A stretch of 64,000 nt of DNA from Actinophytocola sp044466355 (GTDB taxonomy: Bacteria > Actinomycetota > Actinomycetes > Mycobacteriales > Pseudonocardiaceae): NCBI RefSeq assembly GCF_044466355.1, contig NZ_JBITMQ010000001.1:806001-870000 (forward strand), in the 5' to 3' direction. Position 1 is the stretch's first letter. Each line of letters begins with the position of its first letter. Under the pieces are notes generated by a model that saw nothing but the letters and a program-made list of their open reading frames with translations, had not been told where the DNA came from and searched no databases. This document shows, piece by piece, positions 8,078-17,408 of this stretch. A program made the position numbers and the translations under genes.

Positions 8078-9373
8078 ATGACTACCGCCTACAGCCGTCG
8101 CCGCATGCTCCAGTTCCTCGGCGCGGCCGGGCTCGGCGCGGCGGGACTCGCCGCGTGCGCGCCCGCGCCGGAGGAGACCGCGCCACTCGCCGCCGACGAC
8201 CCGAAGGCCAACGTGAAGACGTTCTCCTTCGCGTCGTGGACGTTGAACGAGGAGGCGGGCAAGCCCGTGGTGCAGGGCCTGCTCGACACGATCACCAGGA
8301 AGGACGGGCTGACCGTCAACCCGGTGTCCTACCCGTACAACGAATACCTCAACCAGCTGACGCTGCAGGTGCGCGGCGACAAGCTCGTCGGTGCCGCGCA
8401 ACTCGACATCGCGTGGCTCGGGGCCCTGGCGGCGCTGGGCAAGCTGCGTGACCTCGGCGACGCCGCGAAGGACGGCGGCTACACCGACACCGCGCTCAAG
8501 TCCGGCCAGTACGAGGGCAAGCAGCTCGGCCTGCCGTGGACCACCGGCGCCATCGGCCTGGTGACCAACAAGGATCTGCTCGCCAAGAAGGGCATCACGA
8601 CGTTCCCGGAGACGATCGAGGACTTCGAGGCGGCGCTCGTCGAGCTGAAGGGCCTCGGCGGCGGGGTCGTGCCCTACGCCGCGTCGACGAAGGTCGCGCA
8701 GCTCAAGGACATCCTGTTCTGGATGAAGACGTTCGGCTGCACACTGCTCGACGGCGACACGGTCACGATCGGCGACGAGGCGTCCGTCGACGCGGTCACC
8801 TGGTACAAGAAGCTGTACGACCAGAAGCTGATCGCCCCGGACGTGGACCGCTTCGACGCCCGCGCCCTGTTCAGCCAGGGCCGCGCCGCGATCTACGACG
8901 ACGCGATCGTCGGCAAGGGCGCGGTGCTCAAGGACTCGCCGGACAAGGAGCTGGCCGACAAGCTCGACCCGGTCGCCCGCCCGGTGCTCAAGTCCGGCGA
9001 CGACCCGCAGGCGCAGCTGTGGGGCCACGTCATCGTCGTGGTCGAAGGCGAGGCCGCGAACACGGCGTCGTCGTTCGCGAAGTGGATGACCTCCGACCCG
9101 GCGGCCACCGACGAGTTCTTCGCGAAGCTCTCGCTGCCGCCCACCACGGAGAAGGGCCTCGCGTCGGACGCGGTCGCGAACGACCCGTTCACGACCGCGT
9201 TCAGTGAGCGGATCACGAAGACCGCGTCGCAGAACCCGTTCTGGCGCTTCCCGGAGTACGCGCAGATGGAGACGGTGATCGCGGAGCAGGTGCAGGCCGT
9301 CCTGATCGGCAGCGCGACTCCCGCCGACGCGATGAAGACCGCGGGGGAGCAGGTCCAGGCGCTGGTGAAATAG
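8078..9373 (+). CDS. ABC transporter extracellular sugar-binding lipoprotein, Tat-type signal
   Basis: A 431-aa family 1 solute-binding protein. The ribosome site CCGGAGG lies 6 bases before ATG 8078. The signal peptide has a twin-Arg stretch (SRRRMLQFLG) and a lipobox GLAAC, predicting Tat export and lipid anchoring. The mature part contains LPWTTGAIGLVTNKDLLAKK and a late FWRFPEYAQM motif common in CUT1 binding proteins. It is the last gene of the IclR/permease operon and should set substrate specificity. The enzymes divergently encoded suggest a sugar acid or uronate-like ligand (inference). Confidence 0.92.
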   Translation: MTTAYSRRRMLQFLGAAGLGAAGLAACAPAPEETAPLAADDPKANVKTFSFASWTLNEEAGKPVVQGLLDTITRKDGLTVNPVSYPYNEYLNQLTLQVRGDKLVGAAQLDIAWLGALAALGKLRDLGDAAKDGGYTDTALKSGQYEGKQLGLPWTTGAIGLVTNKDLLAKKGITTFPETIEDFEAALVELKGLGGGVVPYAASTKVAQLKDILFWMKTFGCTLLDGDTVTIGDEASVDAVTWYKKLYDQKLIAPDVDRFDARALFSQGRAAIYDDAIVGKGAVLKDSPDKELADKLDPVARPVLKSGDDPQAQLWGHVIVVVEGEAANTASSFAKWMTSDPAATDEFFAKLSLPPTTEKGLASDAVANDPFTTAFSERITKTASQNPFWRFPEYAQMETVIAEQVQAVLIGSATPADAMKTAGEQVQALVK

Positions 9374-9468
9374 CGAGCCCGCGTTCGGAGAAACAGGCCA
9401 GAGCCCTCGCACATGGCCAACGCCTGTTCCCAGTCGTACAGTGGGCGCAAGTCCGTCGAACGGGGACG

Positions 9469-11082
9469 GTGGTGAACGAGGAGCCGGACCTGCTGAGCCA
9501 GGCGCGGCAGGCGCACGGAGCACAGGACTGGGCAGCCGCCGCGGCGCACTTCGACGCCGTCGGCGCCGAGAGCCTCACCGCGGACGACCTCGCCGCATAC
9601 GCCGATGCCGTGTGGTGGCTCGGTCGCGTCGAGGACACCATGCGGCTCCAGGCCGGCGCGTGTGAGGCCTTTCTGGCCGACTCGCGGCCGGCCGACGCCG
9701 CCTGGGCCGCCGTCCTCATGGGACTCTCCCTGCTGGGGCGGGGCGACGAGCCGCAGGGCATCGGCTGGATCAGCAAGGCCGGGCGGCTGCTGGTGGGTGC
9801 CCCGGAGTGCCGCGCGCACGGGTACCTGCTGCACCTGACCGAACTGGAGCCGAGCCTTCAGGCCGGGCGGCCGGCGCAGGCAGTGGCGGCGGCACGCCGG
9901 ATCCGGGATCTCGGCCAACGGCTGGGCCAACCCGACGTGGTGGCCATCGGCCTCAACGGCGAAGGCCGCGCCCTGATCCGGTCCGGTCACCTGGTCGACG
10001 GGCTGAACCTGCTCGACGAGGCGATGGTCGACGCGCTGGGCGGCCGGCTCTCCCCGTTCGCGACCGGCAGCCTCTACTGCCACACCATCGCGACCTGTCA
10101 CGAGATCGTGGACATCCGCCGGATGACGCGCTGGGTCGACCTCACCGAGCGGTGGCTGGCCGGCGTCTCCTCGGCGGTGTTGTTCGACGGCCTGTGTGCG
10201 GTGCACCGGGCCCAGCTCCACCTGATCCGCGGCGAATGGCACGACGCCGAGCGGACGGCGCTGCGGGTGGCCGCCGCCCTCGACGCCAACCGGGTCGACT
10301 ACGCCGCGGCGGCCTGGTACGTGGTCGCCGAAGCGCGCCGGTTGCGGGGCGACCCGAGCGCGGCCGACGCGTACGACGAGGCGCACGCCCGCGGCCGTGA
10401 CCCGCAGCCGGGCCGGGCGCTGCTGGCGCTGCGGGCGGGTGATCACGAGGGTGCCGCCGCGTCCGTGCGGGTGGCTGTGGCGGCGGCGGGCACCGACCCG
10501 CTGCGCCGCGCCCCGTTGTGTGCCGCGGCGGTGGAGATCGCGATCGCCGCGGGGCACGTCGAGGACGCCGCTGTCGCAGCCGCCGAACTGGAGGAGACGG
10601 CGTCGACGTTCACCACCTCGGGACTCGAGGCGATGGCGGCCACGGCACGTGGCGCGCTGCTGCTGGCCGAGGACCGCGCCGAGGAGGCCCTCCCGGTGCT
10701 CCGCGACGCCTGCAGGCGCTGGCGGGAGCTCGGCGCGGCGTACGACGCCGCGGGTGTGTGCGCCCGCCTCGCCGGGGCGTACCGGGCGCTCGGCGACGAG
10801 GCGTCCGCGAACGCGGAGGCAGCGCAGGCGAAGGCGACCTACGAACGGCTGGGCGCGCACCGTCCGGCGCCGAAGTCGCCGGACGGGCTGACCCCGCGCG
10901 AGTGCGAAGTGCTGGCCCTGGTCGCCGACGGCCGCTCCAACCGGGAGATTGGCGAGGCGCTCTTCATCAGCGACCGCACGGTCGCCCGGCACCTGACCAA
11001 CATCTTCCACAAGATCGGTGTCACCTCCCGTGCCCAGGCGATGCGCTCCGCCATCGACCACAGGCGGGCACCCATCGGCTGA
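9469..11082 (+). CDS. LuxR-family transcriptional regulator with TPR-like sensor region
   Basis: A 537-aa regulator. Residues 1 to about 465 are an Ala-rich helical-repeat region of the TPR/MalT type (for example AAYADAVWWLGRVEDTMRLQ). The C-terminal 65 residues are a LuxR/NarL helix-turn-helix: LTPRECEVLALVADGRSNRE, then LFISDRTVARHLTNIFHKIG. There is no AAA ATPase domain, so it is shorter than LAL regulators. The GTG at 9469 is chosen, though a second GTG follows immediately. It lies upstream of an alpha/beta hydrolase on the same strand, with a dyad between them that may be its binding site. Confidence 0.88.
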   Translation: MVNEEPDLLSQARQAHGAQDWAAAAAHFDAVGAESLTADDLAAYADAVWWLGRVEDTMRLQAGACEAFLADSRPADAAWAAVLMGLSLLGRGDEPQGIGWISKAGRLLVGAPECRAHGYLLHLTELEPSLQAGRPAQAVAAARRIRDLGQRLGQPDVVAIGLNGEGRALIRSGHLVDGLNLLDEAMVDALGGRLSPFATGSLYCHTIATCHEIVDIRRMTRWVDLTERWLAGVSSAVLFDGLCAVHRAQLHLIRGEWHDAERTALRVAAALDANRVDYAAAAWYVVAEARRLRGDPSAADAYDEAHARGRDPQPGRALLALRAGDHEGAAASVRVAVAAAGTDPLRRAPLCAAAVEIAIAAGHVEDAAVAAAELEETASTFTTSGLEAMAATARGALLLAEDRAEEALPVLRDACRRWRELGAAYDAAGVCARLAGAYRALGDEASANAEAAQAKATYERLGAHRPAPKSPDGLTPRECEVLALVADGRSNREIGEALFISDRTVARHLTNIFHKIGVTSRAQAMRSAIDHRRAPIG

Positions 11083-11087
11083 GACAG

Positions 11088-11105
11088 CTACGCACAACCG
11101 CGTAG
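11088..11105. promoter_or_regulatory. Dyad CTACGC-N6-GCGTAG upstream of the hydrolase gene
   Basis: A 6-bp perfect inverted repeat with a 6-base spacer lies just after the LuxR stop and about 115 bases before the hydrolase start. It has the TACGCA/TGCGTA flavour of LuxR-type boxes. It could instead be a weak terminator, but no T-run follows. Confidence 0.4.
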
Positions 11106-11218
11106 ACCCGGCCGCTGCGGACTGGTCAATCGCACCGATGCCCGGGTGCCGCACCGCGACCTAGCGTCCCGGTAGACGCGCCGGACAGCGGCGCGGTGAT
11201 CGATCAGGAGAGATCACC

Positions 11219-12082
11219 ATGACCGAGGAACGCATCCACCGAGCGGTGTCCGCCGACGGCACCGAGATCGTCGGCCGAGTACGAGGCGAAGGGCCGCCGC
11301 TGGTCCTGGTCCACGGCGGGATCGGGGACGGCGAGGTCGCCTGGGAGGCACTGCTGCCCCAGCTCACCGACCGGTTCACCTGCTACCTGCCGAGCACGCG
11401 GGGCCGCGGGCGGTCGGCGGACAACCCGGACCATTCGCCGCCGCGCCTGCAAGAGGACGTGACGGCGTTCGTCGAGAGCATCGGCGAGCCGGTCCACCTG
11501 GTCGGCTGGTCGGGCAGCGGGGCGTGGGTGCTCGGTGCCGCGGCACGGAGCAACCTCGTCGCCGCGGTGGCCGCGTACGAGCCGGGCCTGATCCCGGTCA
11601 TGGGGGAGGACGACCTCGCCAGGACCTTCGCCACCGTGGAGCGGATGGGCGCGGCAGCCGCCGAGGGCCGGCTCGTCGACGCGGTGCGCGCGTTCGCCCC
11701 GTGGATCTGCACCGACGAGGAGGTCGCGGCCCTGGAGCGGATGGACTTCTACGGACGCTGGGCTGCCCAGGTACCGGCGATGCTCCGGTTCGTCCAGCAC
11801 GACGCGGCATACCAGGGGCCACGATCGACCGATCCCGAGGCGCTGGCGCTGGTCACCGCTCCGGTCCTGCTCCTGCTGGGCCGCAAGTCCCGGCTCGGCA
11901 CGTTCTTCACCGCGTCTGCGCGGGCCATCGCCGAGCACCTCACCGACCCGCAGGTGTGGGAGCTGCCGGGCGTCGGGCACTTCGCGCCGGTGCTCGCGCC
12001 GCAGTCCGTCGCCGAGGAGTTGACCACCTTCTTCGAGACGGCCAGGCAACCGGCCAGCCTCCCGTCCAGGAGGAACACCTGA
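11219..12082 (+). CDS. Alpha/beta-hydrolase fold protein
   Basis: A 287-aa alpha/beta hydrolase. The oxyanion-hole region PPLVLVHGGIGDG is followed by the nucleophile elbow LVGWSGSGAW, with Ser at the centre of GWSGS. The late ELPGVGHFAPVLAP carries the catalytic His, and PVLLLLGRKSRLG the strand with the acid. The ribosome site AGGAGA is 7 bases before the ATG. Such proteins next to TPR/LuxR regulators are usually the regulated gene. The substrate is unknown, and esterase, lactonase and peptidase remain possible. Confidence 0.88.
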   Translation: MTEERIHRAVSADGTEIVGRVRGEGPPLVLVHGGIGDGEVAWEALLPQLTDRFTCYLPSTRGRGRSADNPDHSPPRLQEDVTAFVESIGEPVHLVGWSGSGAWVLGAAARSNLVAAVAAYEPGLIPVMGEDDLARTFATVERMGAAAAEGRLVDAVRAFAPWICTDEEVAALERMDFYGRWAAQVPAMLRFVQHDAAYQGPRSTDPEALALVTAPVLLLLGRKSRLGTFFTASARAIAEHLTDPQVWELPGVGHFAPVLAPQSVAEELTTFFETARQPASLPSRRNT

Positions 12083-12126
12083 CCGGCGCCGACGGCCTCG
12101 ATGCCACCTTGCTGGAGATCCGGTGG

Positions 12127-12627
12127 TTACGCGCCGGTGACGCCGTCGATGCCCTCGCGCAGGAAGTCGGCGTGGCCGTTGTGGCGGGCGTACTCGTGGA
12201 TCAGGTGCAGCATCACCAACCGGAGTGACACGTCCTTCTGCCAGCGCGGGTTGTAGACGATCACGTCCAGCGACTCCGCCTCGCGCTCGATGCGCCGCGA
12301 GTGCTCGACCTCCGCCTCCCAGGCGGCGAACGCCTCCGCGCGTGTGCTGTTCGAGGCGTCGTAGGCCACCTGGTAGTCGCCATCTGCGGACCACACCAGC
12401 GGAACGTCTTCGCCGTTGATGACCTTGCGGAACCACGTCCGCTCGACCTCGGCCATGTGCCGCACCAGACCCAGGAGGGTCAAAGTGGACGGTGGCATGG
12501 ACCGTGTCCGCAGGTCCTCATCGGACAGATCCGCGCACTTCATCGCCAGCGTGGCGCGGTGGAAGTCGAGGAAGCCGCGCAGCGTCTCGCGTTCGTCGCC
12601 GGTCAACGGTGGTTCAGGACGGGTCAC
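12127..12627 (-). CDS. DinB-family / DUF664 protein
   Basis: A 166-aa four-helix-bundle protein of the DinB/DUF664 type, a family of putative metal- and mycothiol-dependent enzymes. Seen are the conserved LTLLGLVRHMAEVERTWF (first metal His) and MLHLIHEYARHNGHADFLRE near the C-terminus (second and third His). The GTG at 12627 is chosen because family members begin near TRPEPPLTGDERETL; the frame extends to 12675. It converges with the hydrolase gene, with no terminator-like hairpin in the 44 bases between them. Confidence 0.88.
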   Translation of the reverse strand: MTRPEPPLTGDERETLRGFLDFHRATLAMKCADLSDEDLRTRSMPPSTLTLLGLVRHMAEVERTWFRKVINGEDVPLVWSADGDYQVAYDASNSTRAEAFAAWEAEVEHSRRIEREAESLDVIVYNPRWQKDVSLRLVMLHLIHEYARHNGHADFLREGIDGVTGA

Positions 12628-12682
12628 GTCCAGGCATGCTACGGGGGCCGGTGCGCGCACCGGCCCCCGCATCAACCCCTGG

Positions 12683-15600
12683 TCAGCCCGCCGGGGTGAA
12701 CTCCACCCAGTTCAGGTTGACCAACCCTGTGGCGGGTCCGCCCGTGACGGAGCGGAACACGAGGTACAGCGCGTGCCCGCCCGCCGGTTGCGACACCGGC
12801 ACCGACTGGCTCGCCCACGCGTTGTTCCCGCTCGTCGCGGCCAACGTCGCCGTCGTGACCAGCGGCCCGGTCGGCGAGTCGAGCCGCAGCTCCACCGCCG
12901 CCCTCGGCTGGCCGACCGTCGCGGCCGAACCACCCGAGTGCCGGAACGTCACCGCCGTCGCGTCGCCCAGGTTGATCGGGTCGAACGCGATGTGGTCACC
13001 GTTGTCGATGGAGCCGAGCTGCTGCCCACCGCCGACGTCGGAGGTGTTGGCGATCGTGACGCCCTGCCGCACCTGGGCGAACTCCGCCTGCTGGCGCGGA
13101 GTCTGGATCACCGTCTGCCCGATCGTCGTCAGCGGCGGTTGCCCGCCACCACCGAGGTCGGAGTACTGCGCGCTGATCCCGCCGTACAGGTAGCCGCCCG
13201 CGTGGTCGGCGCCGTCCTCCGGGCTCGGCAGCACGCCGGTGCAGCCCGTGGTCGACGCGTCACCGTGGCCGTGGCTGTCGTGCCCGAGCACGAACGTCAC
13301 GGTCACCCGCGAGCAGTCGATCGTGCCGTCCTCCGGGTCGGTGACCGTCACCTCGAACGGGATGTCGTCACCCCAGTCGAAGAACGACCCCGCCACCGGC
13401 GAGGTGACCGTGACCGTCGGTGCGGTGTTGCCGACCGTGATCACCCTGGTCAGCACCGCGGTCTTGCCGCTCGAGTCCGTCACCGTCAGCTTCGCGGTGT
13501 AGGTCCCGTTGGCCGTGTACGTGTGGGACGTGATCGGGTCCGCCGAGTCGACGGTCCCGTCGCTCGTGAAGTCCCACGCGTACGAGATGGACTCACCCGG
13601 GTCCGGCTCGTAGGAGCCCGTGCTGTCGAACGTCACGGTCAACGGCGCCTGGCCCGAGGTCGGCGTGGCGTTCAGGACCGCGACCGGCGACCGCGTGCCC
13701 TTCACGTACCGGATCACCGACAGCTGCGCGTCCGGGTTGGGACGGAAGAACCCGTCGCCGTACTCCAGCACGTACAGGCTGCCGTCCGGCCCGAACTCCA
13801 TCTCCATCGGGTTGTCGAACACGAACCCGGGCAGGAACTGCTCCACGCCGGTCAGGTTGCCCTTCCCGTCGGTGCGCATCATGAACAGCTTGTCCCGCGT
13901 GAACTCCCCGAACACCACCGAGTCGTGGTAGTACTCCGGGAACTTCGTCTCCGACGCGTTCTCACTGTCATATCCGTAGATCGGCCCGCCGTGCGGACCG
14001 ACACCACCGGTGCCGATGACCGGCCACCTGAAGTCGCACGTCGTCGGCGGGTTGTCCAGGTACGTGCCGGGGCACGGCGTCCGCGCCTCGTACGTGTACC
14101 AGAACTGCGCCTGCTGCACCGCCGGCAGCACCCGCAGACCCGTGTTGTGCCGCGAGTCGTTCACCGGTGCGCCGCAGTCGAACGCTGACCCCGACGTGCG
14201 CGTGTCGAAGTCGTAGTCGAAGTACGGCAGGCTCGGCGAGACGCACAGGGGCCAGCCCCAGTTGCCCGCGGTTTTCGTGCTGAACCAGCGGCCCGTGCCC
14301 TCCGGTCCCCGCGTGGGGTTGGAGCGGCGCGAGTCGGGGGAGTAGTCCGCGACGTACACCCGGCCGGACGCGTCCACGTCGAACCGGAACGGGTTGCGCA
14401 GGCCCATCAGGAAGATCTCCGGACGGGTCCTGTCCTCGTAGTCCTCCGACTCCGGGAACAGGTTGCCGTTCGGGATCGTGTAGGTCCCGTTGTCCCGCAC
14501 CTTGATCCGCAGCAGCTTGCCCCGCAGGTCGTTGGTGTTGGCCGACGAACGGCGCGCGTCCAGCCCCGGTGCCGCGTTCGGGCCGTCGTTGATCGGCGTG
14601 AAGCCGTCCGACCCACCCGCGTTGGTGTCGTCGCCGGTGATCAGGTACAGGTTGCCCTTGCCGTCGAACTTGACCTTGCCCGCGACGTGGCAGCAGATGC
14701 CGCGGTCGACGGGCACGCGCAGGATCTGCTGCTCGGAGGCCATGTCCAGGTGCGGCGTCGGCGACTCGACGAACTTCACCCGCGACAGCTGGTTGTAGCC
14801 CTCGAACTTGTCCCACACGGTCGGGTCGGTGCTGGACAGCGGCGCGTCACCCTCGTTGACGCCCGGCGTCGACGGGTCGTCGACCGGGGTGTTCAACCGG
14901 GGTGAGTAGTAGATGTAGACCCATTTGTTGGTCGCGAAGTCCGGGTCGATCGAGATGGTCTGCAGACCGTCCTCGTCGTGGCTGTAGACGGGGACCGTGT
15001 TGATGACCGGGCTCGCGCCGGTGGCGGGGTCGTAGAGCCGGACCTCGCCGCCGCGGGTGTTGTGCAGCACCCGCCCGTCCGGCAGTACCGCGAGCGACAT
15101 CGGCTCGCCGGGCTCGTCGTTGAGCGTGACCTTCTCGTAGTTGCCGAGGACGGTCGCGCCGCAGTCACCCTCGACGACACCCGCTGCCCACTCGATGCCC
15201 CCGAGGAGGTGCTTGCGGACGTTGCCGTTGCGGTACGACTCGGGCGAGTGGCCCAGGCCGGTGTACCAGGAGCGGCCGCCGACGTGGTCCTGGCACCAGG
15301 CGACCGGGTGGTCGAAGCCCATGGTGCCGCCGGTGAACGACTTCTCGTCGGCCGTGGCGAGCACGTGCTGCTTGCCGCGCACGTTGGCCGCGAAGTTGTA
15401 CCACTCCTCGGCCAGCGTGAGCGTCCTCGCGACGGTCTCGGTCGACGGGTGCACACGGTCGGCCACCGCCACGGTGCCGTGGCCGACGCTCGCCACACCG
15501 GCGACCTTGGTGCCGACGAGGTTCTGGTAGAACGGCCAGTCCGGCTCGGTCTCGGCGGCCGCGTGCACGCCGACGTACCCGCCGCCCGCCCGGATGTAGC

Positions 15601-16006
15601 CCTCGAACGCGCTCTCCTGGGCGGAGTTCAGGACGTTGCCGGTGGTGTTGAGGAAGACGACCGCACGGAAGCGGGCCAGGTTCTCCTCGGTGAAGGCACC
15701 CGCGTCCTCGGTGGCGGTGGCCTGGAAACCGTTGGCCCGGGCCAGCGTCTTGATGGTGGCGACGCCGTCCTCGATCGAGGCGCGGCGTTCGCCGTCCGTC
15801 CTGGTGAACACCAGCACCCGGTAGCTCTCGGGGGCGCGGGCGTCGGAGCGGAGCGCGGCGGGGCCGTTCTCCGCGCCGGTCGAGGTGGGGACGTCCCCGG
15901 CCGCGGGCTCCGCCGCGACCGGGGTCGTGCCGGGCACGGCGACTGCCGCGGCGGCGATGAGGCTGGTCGCACCGGCGAGCCACCGGTGTCTTCGGGAAGC
16001 TGCCAT
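12683..16006 (-). CDS. Secreted ThuA / glucose-sorbosone dehydrogenase-like / PKD / CBM6-like multidomain protein
   Basis: A 1107-aa exported protein starting at ATG 16006, with GGAGGG 4 bases upstream. Its signal peptide includes WLAGATSLIAAAAVAVPGT. Approximate modules: ThuA-like domain, residues 60-285 (YRVLVFTRTDGERRASIEDG, GGGYVGVHAAAE); six-bladed glucose/sorbosone dehydrogenase-type propeller, 290-765 (GICCHVAGKVKFDGKGNLYL, LRGKLLRIKV, MGLRNPFRFDVD); PKD domain, 770-860 (ISYAWDFTSDGTVDS); short beta-domain; C-terminal CBM6-like domain, about 980-1107 (LNWVEFTPAG at the end). It likely acts on sugars outside the cell. It is 27 bases downstream of, and co-oriented with, the sugar isomerase-like gene. 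Whether it uses PQQ cannot be judged. Confidence 0.9.
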   Translation of the reverse strand: MAASRRHRWLAGATSLIAAAAVAVPGTTPVAAEPAAGDVPTSTGAENGPAALRSDARAPESYRVLVFTRTDGERRASIEDGVATIKTLARANGFQATATEDAGAFTEENLARFRAVVFLNTTGNVLNSAQESAFEGYIRAGGGYVGVHAAAETEPDWPFYQNLVGTKVAGVASVGHGTVAVADRVHPSTETVARTLTLAEEWYNFAANVRGKQHVLATADEKSFTGGTMGFDHPVAWCQDHVGGRSWYTGLGHSPESYRNGNVRKHLLGGIEWAAGVVEGDCGATVLGNYEKVTLNDEPGEPMSLAVLPDGRVLHNTRGGEVRLYDPATGASPVINTVPVYSHDEDGLQTISIDPDFATNKWVYIYYSPRLNTPVDDPSTPGVNEGDAPLSSTDPTVWDKFEGYNQLSRVKFVESPTPHLDMASEQQILRVPVDRGICCHVAGKVKFDGKGNLYLITGDDTNAGGSDGFTPINDGPNAAPGLDARRSSANTNDLRGKLLRIKVRDNGTYTIPNGNLFPESEDYEDRTRPEIFLMGLRNPFRFDVDASGRVYVADYSPDSRRSNPTRGPEGTGRWFSTKTAGNWGWPLCVSPSLPYFDYDFDTRTSGSAFDCGAPVNDSRHNTGLRVLPAVQQAQFWYTYEARTPCPGTYLDNPPTTCDFRWPVIGTGGVGPHGGPIYGYDSENASETKFPEYYHDSVVFGEFTRDKLFMMRTDGKGNLTGVEQFLPGFVFDNPMEMEFGPDGSLYVLEYGDGFFRPNPDAQLSVIRYVKGTRSPVAVLNATPTSGQAPLTVTFDSTGSYEPDPGESISYAWDFTSDGTVDSADPITSHTYTANGTYTAKLTVTDSSGKTAVLTRVITVGNTAPTVTVTSPVAGSFFDWGDDIPFEVTVTDPEDGTIDCSRVTVTFVLGHDSHGHGDASTTGCTGVLPSPEDGADHAGGYLYGGISAQYSDLGGGGQPPLTTIGQTVIQTPRQQAEFAQVRQGVTIANTSDVGGGQQLGSIDNGDHIAFDPINLGDATAVTFRHSGGSAATVGQPRAAVELRLDSPTGPLVTTATLAATSGNNAWASQSVPVSQPAGGHALYLVFRSVTGGPATGLVNLNWVEFTPAG

Positions 16007-16033
16007 GGTTCCCTCCACGCGTCTACTCGGGGA

Positions 16034-17152
16034 TCAGTGCTTCTTGTAGATCGTCAGCTCGGACATGTTGGTGTAGCTGAGATCCGCGAAGCTCAGCGAC
16101 TGGCCGGGGTTGGCGGCGCCCCCGGGCGCGGAGTCCTGCTCCCAGTTGGCGTGGTGGAAGTCCTGCTCGCCGATGGTCTGGAAGAACTGCTGGAAGTTGA
16201 TGTCGCCCTCGCCGAGCGGCACCATGTCGTACCCGTTGCCCACCGCCGGGTTCTTGTTGCCGTCCTTGGCGTGGAACAGCGGGAACCGGGTGGTGCGCGG
16301 CGCGACGGTCAGGATCGGGTCGAACAGGTCGGTCTGCTGGTTGCCGTGGCGGTCGGTGTACGTGTGGTGCTTGAACCGTGCGACGTACGCCCAGAACACG
16401 TCCATCTCGAAGAACACGTAGCGCGGGTCGGTCTTCTCGAAGAAGTACTCGAGCCTGCGCGTGCCGGAGGACCGGGTGGGCCTGCCGTTCGCGTCGAGCG
16501 GACCGGAGTCCAGCAGGAAGCTGTAGGCCGCGTCGTGGTTGTGGGTGTAGAGGCGCAGGCCGCGCTCGCGGGCCCTGGCGCCCAACTCGTTCCACGTGTC
16601 GGCCGCGGCGTCCCAGTCCGAGGTGTAGGAGCTGTTGGTCGGGTCGCTGCCCGTGCCGATGTTGCGCATGCCCAGCTCTTCGGCGATGTCCATCTGCTGG
16701 GTGAAGGTGGCCGGGTCGATCCTGGTGTGCGTGCCGTTGGCGACCAGGCCGTTGTCGTCGAGGATCTTGCGGATCTCGCGCGGGGTGATCTGGCGGCCGA
16801 GGATCGAGGTGTGCTGGTTGTAGCCGGCGAACTCGATCTCCTTGTAACCGATCTCGGCGAGACGGGCGAGAACGCGCTCGAAGCCGTACGGGACTCCGCT
16901 GGCGTCGGGGGCAGCGGAGATCCGGTCGCGGACGCTGTAGAGGATGATGCCCCGGTTGCGGCTCGGGATGAGCGGCTCGACGTGCAGTCCCTTGCGGTGC
17001 CCGTTCTTGTGGCCCTCGTCGGCGAGGGCGGGCGTGCCGGTCGCGAGGACCGGGAGTCCGGCGGCACCCAGGACGGCGGCCGCACCGGCCGAGGCCTTGA
17101 ACACGTCACGCCGGGTGAACCGGGACGTACGTCTCTCGTGCTTGTCGCTCAT
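16034..17152 (-). CDS. Tat-exported sugar phosphate isomerase/epimerase-like TIM-barrel protein
   Basis: A 372-aa protein from ATG 17152 (MSDKHERRTSRFTRRDVFKA). The start carries a Tat motif TRRDVFK, a hydrophobic stretch SAGAAAVLGAAGLPVLATG and an Ala-rich cleavage region. The rest is an AP-endonuclease-2/xylose-isomerase-like barrel: YKEIEFAGYNQHTS, a metal-site region YVFFEMDVFWAYV, FPLFHAKDGNK and a late NFQQFFQTIGEQDFHHANWE. The family is usually cytosolic, but this one is predicted to be folded before export. Relatives accompany DUF1080 proteins in other bacteria. With the 1107-aa protein downstream and the DUF1080 protein nearby it suggests extracellular keto-sugar chemistry (inference). 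Confidence 0.88.
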   Translation of the reverse strand: MSDKHERRTSRFTRRDVFKASAGAAAVLGAAGLPVLATGTPALADEGHKNGHRKGLHVEPLIPSRNRGIILYSVRDRISAAPDASGVPYGFERVLARLAEIGYKEIEFAGYNQHTSILGRQITPREIRKILDDNGLVANGTHTRIDPATFTQQMDIAEELGMRNIGTGSDPTNSSYTSDWDAAADTWNELGARARERGLRLYTHNHDAAYSFLLDSGPLDANGRPTRSSGTRRLEYFFEKTDPRYVFFEMDVFWAYVARFKHHTYTDRHGNQQTDLFDPILTVAPRTTRFPLFHAKDGNKNPAVGNGYDMVPLGEGDINFQQFFQTIGEQDFHHANWEQDSAPGGAANPGQSLSFADLSYTNMSELTIYKKH

Positions 17153-17318
17153 GGGGAGGATCACCTTTCTGCGGGCAGGGCTCAGCCAGGGCAAAAGGAG
17201 GAAGGGGGCGCTGAGCCCGCGTGAACGGACATCCTGTGGAGGCCTGTGCCAGCTGCTTGTGACAGCTGTGTGAAGACTTCGGCGTGAAGTATCGCACGCT
17301 TTCTGCGAATACGTGCAT

Positions 17319-17344
17319 ACTTTCGTTGATCAACAGCAAAAGTG
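17319..17344. promoter_or_regulatory. 26-bp motif shared by two promoter regions, copy 1
   Basis: It begins ACTTTCGTTGA and ends CAAAAGTG, with imperfect inverted-repeat ends (ACTTT / AAAGT). It matches 18236-18261 at 21 of 26 positions. It lies between the divergent isomerase-like (start 17152) and SnoaL-like (start 17409) genes. Its core TTGATCAA (17326-17333) recurs at 17351-17358. Probable operator of a regulator not encoded in this window. Confidence 0.5.
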
Positions 17345-17358
17345 CGCGTCTTGATCAA

Positions 17359-17376
17359 ACAAGAACACGTTCTTGT
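17359..17376. promoter_or_regulatory. 18-bp palindrome (TetR/KstR-like operator) before the SnoaL-like gene
   Basis: ACAAGAAC-AC-GTTCTTGT is a perfect 8-bp inverted repeat around a 2-base centre, 32 bases before ATG 17409. The AACACGTT core fits the AACnnGTT heart of TetR-type operators such as KstR, though the outer T/A pair of the KstR consensus is absent. Confidence 0.5.
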
Positions 17377-17408
17377 GCTCGCGAGTGCTCCGGCGGAAGC
17401 TTGATGGC

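Noticed and set aside
9392..9428. Terminator after the sugar-binding lipoprotein gene
   Set aside because: AACAGGC/GCCTGTT pair only 7 bp across a 23-base loop with no T-run; too weak to call.
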